DNA of 10,568 nucleotides. It comes from Candidatus Onthomorpha intestinigallinarum (GTDB lineage: Bacteria; Bacteroidota; Bacteroidia; Bacteroidales; P3). The notes beneath the pieces were generated by a model that had not been told where the DNA came from, did no database searches, and saw only the letters and a program-made list of their open reading frames with translations. A program made the position numbers and the translations under genes. Each line of letters opens with the position of its first letter. Position 1 is the stretch's first letter. Shown here piece after piece: positions 1 through 5,691 of this stretch. The DNA lies in the NCBI GenBank assembly GCA_019114015.1, contig DXGG01000068.1:1-10568 (forward strand), read 5' to 3'.

Positions 1-112
1 CCTCAAGATGAGATTTCCACATAGGGAGGTTAAAGAAGATGACCTGGATAGGTTGCAGGTGTAAAGGCAGTAATGTCAAAGCCGAGCAATACTAATTACC
101 CGAGATCTTGAC
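1..112 (+). rRNA. rrl: 23S ribosomal RNA, 3' end (partial)
   Basis: The first ~110 bases match the conserved 3' terminal part of bacterial 23S rRNA. Visible landmarks are the GATGAGATTTC block near position 7, the GATAGGTTGCAGGTGTAAAG block near 47-66, and GCCGAGCAATACTAATTACCCGA near 81-103. Only the last part is in the window; the gene begins upstream. The exact 3' end is uncertain by about 10 bases because the 5' partner of the terminal helix is outside the window. The ~55-base spacer to the 5S gene shows no tRNA cloverleaf. Confidence 0.95.
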
Positions 113-167
113 TTGGAACAGGCTTATATGCTGATATGTTGGAGATGTTGATATTAGAGATATTATT

Positions 168-272
168 TGGTGGTTATAGAGCAGGTGAACACCTCTTACC
201 ATTCCGAACAGAGAAGTTAAGCCCTGCCTCGCCGATGATACTGCTACGGTGGGAAAGTAGGTCGCTGCCAGA
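168..272 (+). rRNA. rrf: 5S ribosomal RNA
   Basis: This is a complete 5S rRNA. TGGTGG near 168-173 pairs with the CTGCCA ending at 270 to form helix I. The conserved core CCGAACAGAGAAGTTAAGCC lies near 203-222, followed by the GGTGGGAAAGTAGGTCGC segment that closes the molecule. The length of about 105 nt is at the short end but normal for Bacteroidota. It is co-transcribed with 23S as the last gene of the operon. Ends are estimated from helix I. Confidence 0.95.
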
Positions 273-283
273 TTAAATTGAGA

Positions 284-320
284 AGAGCTCCGCTATATTG
301 CGGGGCTCTTTGGTTTTTTA
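284..320 (+). terminator. rRNA operon intrinsic terminator
   Basis: AGAGCTCCGC (284-293) pairs with GCGGGGCTCT (300-309) over 10 bp with a single G-U pair and a six-base TATATT loop. A T-rich tail (310-320) follows. This is a strong rho-independent terminator placed 12 bases after 5S rRNA, so it ends the rRNA operon and insulates the accessory genes downstream. Confidence 0.93.
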
Positions 321-435
321 TGGCGTTCTCTCCGAATGTCTTATGAATCCGTTTTTCTCTTTTCTGAATTCATTTTTTTCTTTCCTGCAAAGGTATATTA
401 GAATTTTTGAACCTAAGACAATCTTTTCCATATTC

Positions 436-466
436 ATTGCGAAATCGAACAAAAGTATTATCTTTG
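436..466 (+). promoter_or_regulatory. Bacteroidota-type promoter for the Abi gene
   Basis: ATTG (436-439, three of four matches to the -33 box TTTG) is followed by a 19-base spacer and TATCTTTG (459-466), a full match to the TAnnTTTG -7 box of the Bacteroidota housekeeping sigma factor. Transcription would start near 470-473, about 80 bases before the abi start. The rRNA terminator upstream means this promoter is probably the main source of abi mRNA. Confidence 0.7.
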
Positions 467-476
467 CATCCGATAT

Positions 477-529
477 GACCTCCCACGCTTCCCGTAGAAC
501 AGCGCACCCGGGGAGGTCTTCGAGTTTTT
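477..529 (+). promoter_or_regulatory. GC-rich leader hairpin with trailing T-run, possible attenuator
   Basis: GACCTCCC (477-484) pairs perfectly with GGGAGGTC (511-518). Inside it, CGCT (486-489) pairs with AGCG (501-504). A TTTTT run lies at 525-529. The element begins a few bases after the predicted transcription start and ends 22 bases before the abi start codon, and it is much richer in GC than its surroundings. The six-base gap between stem and T-run makes it a weak intrinsic terminator at best. It may instead protect the 5' end of the mRNA or attenuate expression. Pairing is seen directly; the role is inferred. Confidence 0.45.
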
Positions 530-550
530 ATATAGTAGCTTCTGTTCTAA

Positions 551-1480
551 TTGACTGATAAAATTGATTATACAAAGAAACCGTTGACTCTCGCCCAGCA
601 AGTTGCACGGCTAAAACAACGGGGACTTGTTTTCGATGATGAAAGCGAGGCAATTGCATATTTGTTCAATATCAGCTACTATCGACTTCGTGCTTACACT
701 TATCCGTTTCAAGAAAACGGAGATAATTCCGAACATAACTTCACTCGCAAAGATATTCACTTCAAAGACATAATTGATCTTTATTGTTTCGATCGCAGAT
801 TGCGTTCTCTTGTTTTCAATGCAATTGAAAAAATAGAAGTGGCGGTACGCACTAAGATTATACAAATCTATGCCGAAAGTATTGGCGACAGTCATTGGTA
901 CTATGATGAAAGTTTATATCGTTTCGGCTATGATGATTTGAAAAAACATATAGAAGCTGATGTGAACCGCAGCAATGAAGATTTTATCAAGCATTACAAT
1001 TCTAAATACGAAAACCCTCCAATGCCACCAAGTTGGATGGCTCTTGAAGTTGTGTCATTTGCCACATTGAGCCGTTTGTTTCAATCCTTAAAGCTAGACG
1101 ACCGCAAAGAGTATGTAACCGAGCAATTTGGTTTAAAGAAAGTAGCAATCTTGGAAAATTGGCTACATGCTCTCTCCAATCTTCGCAACTGTTGCGCCCA
1201 CCATAGTCGAGTGTGGAATCGCCGTTTTATGGTTAGTGTAACTTTGCCATATAATACTCTTTATCCGTTTATGGATAGAATAACAATCAGACAAATTCGC
1301 ACAAATAAATTGTTCGCAATACTTTCTTGCGTTGCGTATGTCCTTGACATTATCAGTCCGGGAAGCAGCTTTAAGAAGAATATCAAAGAATTACTCAAAT
1401 CCGATTGTCGTCTGCTTGATCTTAAAGATATGGGATTTCCAAAATATTGGCAATCGCTCCCCGTTTGGAGAGAAAGATAA
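551..1480 (+). CDS. Abi family protein (Abi_2, AbiD/AbiF-like HEPN RNase)
   Basis: A 309-residue protein of the Abi_2 family, which covers the AbiD/AbiF abortive-infection proteins of lactococcal plasmids and many chromosomal homologues. Family hallmarks are visible: the N-terminal block around residues 9-27 (LTLAQQVARLKQRGL), ISYYRLRAYTYPF at about 41-53, the IIDLYCFDRRLR...IEKIEVAVRTKI helix region at about 74-104, and near the C-terminal third RNCCAHHSRVWNR. In the last block R212-x4-H217 fits the Rx4-6H motif of HEPN ribonucleases. The expected role is to cut RNA when phage infection is sensed, stopping growth of the infected cell; this follows from the family and is not shown here. Translation appears to begin at TTG (551): a TAA codon lies immediately upstream in frame (548-550) and no in-frame ATG precedes the conserved region. 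Length fits the family, so the gene looks intact. No antitoxin partner is adjacent. AT-richness and mixed Ile codons differ from the housekeeping genes further right, suggesting transfer. Confidence 0.9.
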   Translation: MTDKIDYTKKPLTLAQQVARLKQRGLVFDDESEAIAYLFNISYYRLRAYTYPFQENGDNSEHNFTRKDIHFKDIIDLYCFDRRLRSLVFNAIEKIEVAVRTKIIQIYAESIGDSHWYYDESLYRFGYDDLKKHIEADVNRSNEDFIKHYNSKYENPPMPPSWMALEVVSFATLSRLFQSLKLDDRKEYVTEQFGLKKVAILENWLHALSNLRNCCAHHSRVWNRRFMVSVTLPYNTLYPFMDRITIRQIRTNKLFAILSCVAYVLDIISPGSSFKKNIKELLKSDCRLLDLKDMGFPKYWQSLPVWRER

Positions 1481-1576
1481 CAAACTATGCCTTTTATTAT
1501 GCTATAAAATAGTTTGTCCCAGTGAGTCAGTAATCCTTATTAGGCAAACTATTGTTTTTGTTGAGTGTGTTTGCCT
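1480..1576. repeat. Overlapping inverted repeats after the Abi gene
   Basis: ACAAACTAT (1480-1488) is repeated inverted as ATAGTTTGT (1509-1517), and CAAACTAT occurs again in direct orientation at 1545-1552. The third copy sits inside a second inverted pair, AGGCAAAC (1542-1549) with GTTTGCCT (1569-1576). The first pair starts at the last base of the abi stop codon and could fold into the 3' end hairpin of its mRNA, but no clean T-run follows. Two alternative stems are possible because the central arm can pair with either flank. The following stretch, 1577-1781, holds nothing I can assign: no ORF with family features, no tRNA. Confidence 0.45.
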
Positions 1577-1781
1577 GAATATTTCTATGTATAAAGACAT
1601 AATTGCAACTCTGACATATTAAAGTGGAGGAGAGTAAATATTTGAGACAAAATACAACCGAACCAGAAATTGAATTCATTGTCCTTTTTTCCCCGAGAAA
1701 ATCGTAGGTGTTGTTACACTTTAATAAGGCTTAAATAAAGGAGAAAATAGTCGTTAGCTCATTTATTTTTTTTCTAATAAT

Positions 1782-1811
1782 ATTGAGTATTTCGTAAATT
1801 CACTATCTTTG
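1782..1811 (+). promoter_or_regulatory. Bacteroidota-type promoter for the structured RNA
   Basis: TATCTTTG (1804-1811) is a full match to the -7 consensus TAnnTTTG. ATTG (1782-1785) is a partial -33 box with an 18-base spacer, one base shorter than usual. Transcription would start near 1814-1818, right at the base of the first hairpin of the RNA below. This is the best promoter in the 640-base gap between the two accessory genes. Confidence 0.65.
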
Positions 1812-1813
1812 CA

Positions 1814-2027
1814 CTTGATTAGAGGTAACTCTAGTCAAGGTAAATGATAATCGAAGAAGCGTTGTGCTTATCTTGTAATTGGGAACCTAGGAAATTCACA
1901 ATTGTACACAAAGATAGCATGGTGGTTCTCACGCTATAGCGTGGACTGCTATTACAATGTCCGTGTACAAGGTTTTCCTAGGACCTCCAATTAGAATGTT
2001 GTAATATTGCGGTTCCGCGCTTTTTCG
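1814..2027 (+). ncRNA. Highly structured RNA, unassigned (free ncRNA or mRNA leader)
   Basis: Starting at the predicted transcription start, CTTGATTAGAG (1814-1824) pairs with CTCTAGTCAAG (1829-1839) over 11 bp with a GTAA tetraloop. Then a nested rod follows: CGAAGAAGCG (1852-1861) with CGCTTTTTCG (2018-2027); TAATTGGG (1876-1883) with TCCAATTA (1986-1993); CCTAGGAAA (1886-1894) with TTTCCTAGG (1974-1982); TTGTACAC (1902-1909) with GTGTACAA (1963-1970); ATAGCA (1914-1919) with TGCTAT (1947-1952); and a capping hairpin CACGC (1930-1934) with GCGTG (1939-1943) around TATA. Such consistent nesting in AT-rich DNA is unlikely by chance. The ~176-nt rod separated by internal loops recalls 6S RNA in size and shape, and the Bacteroidales-1 RNA family is another candidate; neither is confirmed. 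It is not tmRNA, RNase P RNA or SRP RNA, whose conserved blocks are absent. Because the next gene begins 96 bases later with no good promoter of its own, it may also be that gene's 5' leader. Confidence 0.62.
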
Positions 2028-2122
2028 TATATATAATAACGGTTAAAGTTTTTGGATTGCAACTATTTGTTATTTTGTGTGAGTGAAATTAATTTAATAA
2101 CAATCAAATAAATTATCAAGTT

Positions 2123-3766
2123 ATGATCAGTAAAGAACAAGCAGAAGCAATTGTTGCTAAATTAGCACAGAGAAATCAATCAACGGGCAATTTTGATTCT
2201 CATGAATTTATAGATTTATTTCGTGCCATGTATGAGCATGAATATATTTCTATGCTTATGGAGAACGATACACCAACTTCTAATAATACAGCATTTCAAA
2301 GCACTAATAGTCAGATTGCAAAATTCCTGAGTGAAAATTCTGCAAAATTGAAAATAAAGAAAACAAATACATCTAGCAGTATGAATGACCATGGTAATAT
2401 AACATCTAATGCGAAGTGGACTTTTCTATCAAAGACAATGTCTGTAATTTTACTCTTCATTTTTGGATTATCTACTGTTTTCTCGCAAGACTTTAAATCA
2501 AAAGATCAATTTGATGTGCCGCTATCAAAATCCTTATTTTTTACTATGTACATTCCAGATACGGCATATATAAAGAAAGATATGCTATTACTTCAAGATT
2601 TTATAAACGAAGGATACAGTAAGAAAAATCCACTATATAAGCATCTAGAAAATTTATATAAAGATTATTCTCGTGAACTGTATGGATTCAAAATTAATAT
2701 GGTGAGTAAAACCGACATCCATAGGGCTGCGGACTTATGTATAAGTGCAATGCACGAAATCATAAATAAAACAAAAGGAGGATTGGAATTTACTTCAGAT
2801 GAAGTTAAAGAAAATATGAATTTGGGATATAGATACAACTATAATAGTAAATACTTTTTTAATAGAGATAGCCTTGTAATGCCATTTTATACTATGAGAA
2901 TAACAAATTCTGACTATATAAGCTATAAATTCCCTTTAATAGATTTTATAAGGAAAGAACCTTTAAGTTGGAATATTTATTCTAAAGAAACAGTGGAAAT
3001 TTACGAAATGGATAAAGAGAATATGGTTGAGGGGTTTGAATGGATTAAGCTTGGTGAAGGAGATAGGTATATTAAGAATGAATGTAATTGTAATTTTGTA
3101 AAGAAGACATACCCTGTTGAAACGTCGTATTACGTATGTGCACAACATCCGGAATATGCAATTAATAGAAGTAAAATAAATAACGGATATGTATGGAGTT
3201 TGTATAACCTACAAGGAGAATTGATGAGAATCCATACATTTTATGACGATATGAAGGATGAAATTAAGCAAGCTCAAAACATATCATATTGGGAAGATTA
3301 TAAAAGCAATAGGTATAATATTGCTTCTGAACCTCTTTTAACCAAACAGTATGTTGAAATGATTCTTAGTGGTAAAATGGATAGTGTCGAAGCAGAATAC
3401 ATAGGGACTATGCTAGGTATGGCCTTAGTTGGAGCTGTGGCTACAGAACTATCATCCTATAATCCAGGAGAAGCAACAAAGATTAGAAATAAAGCATCTG
3501 AGGGAGCTTTAAAAACATCAAATGATTTGATAAAAAATATAGATAAAGAAAAAATGAAGAGAGCAAGAAAGTATGTTGAACAACTTGAAGCTGATCATAG
3601 GACTGATTTTTATAAAGGTCGATGTATTCGAATTGATGACACTTCATTTTATTACTCATTAGTAAATGAGCAAGGGAAAGCTTCGTGCATTTTTAAAGTA
3701 AAATATATTCAGGATGGACCTTTTAGGGTCAAGAAAAATATTTCTCTTATAGAAAAGAGAATGTAG
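2123..3766 (+). CDS. Unknown protein: N-terminal helical module joined to a signal/anchor segment and large C-terminal region
   Basis: A 547-residue protein I cannot assign to a named family. Residues 1-80 look like a compact, charged helical module, with FDSHEFIDLFRAMYEHEYI around 24-42 and FQSTNSQIAKFLSEN around 58-72. This pattern resembles N-termini I associate with other Bacteroidales hypothetical proteins, from memory only. After a polar Ser/Asn-rich linker, M106 opens what reads like a complete Bacteroidota signal peptide: hydrophobic core at about 107-120 ending FSQ|D at 121-123. As a signal-anchor it would leave the N-terminal module in the cytoplasm and residues ~123-547 outside. 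The C-terminal region is rich in Tyr, Lys and Asn, has two Cys close together (CNC, about residues 318-320), a short hydrophobic stretch at 430-443 (MLGMALVGAVATEL) and a charged helix near 475-495. No catalytic motif is recognised. The ATG at 2123 lacks a Shine-Dalgarno, which is normal in this phylum. The gene follows the structured RNA by 96 bases and converges on the transporter operon. It is strongly AT-rich, unlike the genes to its right, suggesting horizontal gain. Confidence 0.8.
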   Translation: MISKEQAEAIVAKLAQRNQSTGNFDSHEFIDLFRAMYEHEYISMLMENDTPTSNNTAFQSTNSQIAKFLSENSAKLKIKKTNTSSSMNDHGNITSNAKWTFLSKTMSVILLFIFGLSTVFSQDFKSKDQFDVPLSKSLFFTMYIPDTAYIKKDMLLLQDFINEGYSKKNPLYKHLENLYKDYSRELYGFKINMVSKTDIHRAADLCISAMHEIINKTKGGLEFTSDEVKENMNLGYRYNYNSKYFFNRDSLVMPFYTMRITNSDYISYKFPLIDFIRKEPLSWNIYSKETVEIYEMDKENMVEGFEWIKLGEGDRYIKNECNCNFVKKTYPVETSYYVCAQHPEYAINRSKINNGYVWSLYNLQGELMRIHTFYDDMKDEIKQAQNISYWEDYKSNRYNIASEPLLTKQYVEMILSGKMDSVEAEYIGTMLGMALVGAVATELSSYNPGEATKIRNKASEGALKTSNDLIKNIDKEKMKRARKYVEQLEADHRTDFYKGRCIRIDDTSFYYSLVNEQGKASCIFKVKYIQDGPFRVKKNISLIEKRM

Positions 3767-3805
3767 AATTGAGAGTGCTTATTTTACTCATCTTTTCCCT
3801 CTTTT

Positions 3806-4738
3806 TTATTTCTTTCTGCTTATCTTAGGAAACAGCTTTCTGAATCTCAGCAGTTGTGTTGTTATCTCGCCGCCTGCTATCACGAGGGTCACGGCTATTA
3901 TTATCATTATTATTCCGCCGACAATCCTTGAGGTGAGCTGTTCGCCGAAGAGCGTCACGCCGAAAATCACGGCGGTCACCGGTTCCAACGCTCCGAGTAT
4001 GGCTGTCTTTGTAGAGCCTATGTATTGCGCCGCCACGGTGGTGCACATGAACGATATGACGGTAGGCAGGGCGGCAAGCGCGACGAAGTTGAACCACAGA
4101 TACCATTTGGTCGGCACTTTTATGTCGGTGCAGAAGTCCGTGCCGAAAACGAAGACGACAAAACCGAAGGTTATGGCGTAGAATGTCAGCTTTACGGTTG
4201 CTATCTGCTTGAGTGCGGGGCGGTTTACGCCCACGATGTATATTGCGTAGGATAGGGCGGAGGCCATGACGTAGCCTATGCCCGTGAGGCTGAGGGTCGT
4301 TCCTCCGTCACCCTTGTAGAGTATCCCTATTCCCGAAAGGGCTAGAATGATGCAGAGGGTGGTCTGTATGGTTATCTTCTCCTTGAAGAAGGAGGCCATT
4401 ATCAGCGCGACCATTATGGGATAGACAAACAGTATGGTGGAGGCTATGCCGGCGTCCATGTAGTTGTAGCTGGTGAACAGAGTGAGGGAGGAGAGGGCCG
4501 CAAGTATTCCCATTATCCCGAGCGGCATTATCTCCTTTTTCTGCAGTTTGAAGTTACGGCCTCTCAATTTGACCATTGCCGCCAGTATGGGTATTGAGAA
4601 GAGGTAACGGAAGAAAAGGACGGAGTTGGGGTCGAGGCCGTCCTTGTAGAGCGGCAGGGTGAACAAGGGGTTCATTCCGTAGGTTGCCGCCGCTATTATT
4701 CCGAGTATGTATCCGCGTGTCTTGATGCTTGCCGTCAT
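3806..4738 (-). CDS. EamA/DMT-family transporter
   Basis: A 310-residue integral membrane protein with about ten hydrophobic segments arranged as two EamA repeats, roughly residues 8-140 and 152-287. Typical family features are the opening GYILGIIAAATYGMNPLF, FFRYLFSIPIL in the second helix, ASTILFVYPIMVALIMASFFKE at the end of the first repeat, and the matching GALEPVTAVIFGVTLFGE near the end of the second. Members of the drug/metabolite transporter superfamily export metabolites, amino acids or drugs; the substrate cannot be read from sequence. The C-terminus is short and very basic (RFRKLFPKISRKK), in line with a cytoplasmic end. Its ATG (4738-4736) overlaps the TGA of the upstream transporter by 4 nt, so translation is probably coupled. 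It is the last gene of the operon and converges on the accessory gene ending at 3766, with a 39-base T-rich gap and no clear terminator hairpin. Confidence 0.92.
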   Translation of the reverse strand: MTASIKTRGYILGIIAAATYGMNPLFTLPLYKDGLDPNSVLFFRYLFSIPILAAMVKLRGRNFKLQKKEIMPLGIMGILAALSSLTLFTSYNYMDAGIASTILFVYPIMVALIMASFFKEKITIQTTLCIILALSGIGILYKGDGGTTLSLTGIGYVMASALSYAIYIVGVNRPALKQIATVKLTFYAITFGFVVFVFGTDFCTDIKVPTKWYLWFNFVALAALPTVISFMCTTVAAQYIGSTKTAILGALEPVTAVIFGVTLFGEQLTSRIVGGIIMIIIAVTLVIAGGEITTQLLRFRKLFPKISRKK

Positions 4739-5679
4739 TTAGTTTTTTTTCTTTGTCTGTACAACTGATAAGAATTGATAATATTGTGCCAGATGCTGTA
4801 AAAACCGCCTGCGATAGCCGTTATAGGGGTGAAGAAGGTGTATCCCATCCATATAGCCAGCACGGTGTTTTTCTGTCCGAGGGACTGGGCCGCGCTTATG
4901 GGGTCGTTGTATTTCATTCCCGTCTTTCGTCCGATGAAGAACTGCAACAGACAGCAGAGAAGCGATACGAGTGCAAGACAGGTCTGTGTGAAGAGGCTGA
5001 CGTTGCTGTGAACTATCGTTCTGGTCGTTACGGCTATCGCAAGGACCAGGGCCACGGCCCACAGGTAGAAGGACAGGTCGGGGTATTTCCTCAGTATCTG
5101 GACCAGTCTGGGGAAGAGGTGTCGTGCGAGTATTGCGGAGACGAGTGGCAGGAGCAGCAAGGGAAAGACCTTTCCGAGAATGAGCAGGAACGCGTTGAGC
5201 GGCGACAGGTCGGGATGAGGGTGTACAAACGGTACGAAGGCGGGTATGAGCATTGCGGTCGTAAGGTTTATCAATATGATATAGGTTGTAAGGTTTGCGG
5301 GCTTTCCGCCGAGCTTCTCGGTTATCACTGCCGCGGCCGTTGCCGTGGGGCAGATGAGGCATATCATCGCACCTTCGAGCACTATTCTTGCCTCATTGCG
5401 GGGGAAGACTATGAGCAGGGACGATATGGCCATGAAGCTGAAGGCCTGGAAGGCAAGCAGTATCAGATGCCAGCGGCACAGGTGCATGTCGCTTATGTTC
5501 ACCTTGCAGAAGGTAAGGAAAAGCATGAGGAATATGAGCATGGGCTGTATTACGGATACGGCTCTGTTCGCAAACTGGTGTGTGCCGTCCAGAAAGGGTA
5601 TGTTGACGTAAACGAAATAGGAAACGACGCCAAGGACCATCGCAATGGGGAGGGTCCAATTCCTGATGAATCTTATCAT
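4735..5679 (-). CDS. BASS/SBF-like transporter (bile acid:sodium symporter superfamily)
   Basis: A 314-residue membrane protein with about nine to ten hydrophobic segments. CPTATAAAVITEKLGG (about residues 110-125) and, in the C-terminal part, GQKNTVLAIWMGYTFFTPITAIAGGFYSIWHNIINS match the two conserved crossing-helix regions of the BASS superfamily, related to bile acid:sodium symporters (SBF domain). Such proteins move organic anions with Na+; the substrate here is unknown, and bile acid should not be assumed. The start ATG (5679) is preceded by AAAGGA at 4-base spacing, a rare clear Shine-Dalgarno in this window, and lies 12 bases after the stop codon of the antiporter gene. Together with the 4-nt overlap to the EamA gene this defines one operon. 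Uptake driven by sodium could depend on the gradient maintained by the antiporter encoded first, which is an inference from gene order. Confidence 0.82.
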   Translation of the reverse strand: MIRFIRNWTLPIAMVLGVVSYFVYVNIPFLDGTHQFANRAVSVIQPMLIFLMLFLTFCKVNISDMHLCRWHLILLAFQAFSFMAISSLLIVFPRNEARIVLEGAMICLICPTATAAAVITEKLGGKPANLTTYIILINLTTAMLIPAFVPFVHPHPDLSPLNAFLLILGKVFPLLLLPLVSAILARHLFPRLVQILRKYPDLSFYLWAVALVLAIAVTTRTIVHSNVSLFTQTCLALVSLLCCLLQFFIGRKTGMKYNDPISAAQSLGQKNTVLAIWMGYTFFTPITAIAGGFYSIWHNIINSYQLYRQRKKTK

Positions 5680-5691
5680 GTCCTTTGTTGT

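Noticed and set aside
113..167. tRNA or other gene in the 23S-5S spacer
   Set aside because: Too short, and no cloverleaf or conserved T-loop sequence is present.
388..395. TACCTTTG on the minus strand, with an AGGAAAG and ATG opening a 10-codon frame behind it
   Set aside because: It resembles a Bacteroidota promoter and gene start, but there is no -33 box at proper spacing and the frame closes after 10 codons. It might be a gene remnant, yet nothing further supports it.
298..474. Open frame upstream of the Abi gene that starts inside the rRNA terminator
   Set aside because: A start in the terminator stem and a Phe/Ser-rich product from T-rich DNA point to chance; only the last 27 codons (from 475) are worth considering.
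510..518. GGGGAGGTC as a Shine-Dalgarno for the Abi gene
   Set aside because: It is about 33 bases from the TTG start and fully paired in the leader hairpin, and no start codon follows at normal distance.
2009..2025. Intrinsic terminator GCG-gttc-CGC plus T-run as the definite end of the structured RNA
   Set aside because: The hairpin has only three good pairs, too weak to call on its own; the T-run is better explained as an arm of the closing stem.
1814..2027. Retron msr-msd, CRISPR array or IS terminal repeat as explanation of the paired region
   Set aside because: No reverse transcriptase, Cas or transposase gene is in the window, there are no regularly spaced direct repeats, and no target duplication flanks the element.
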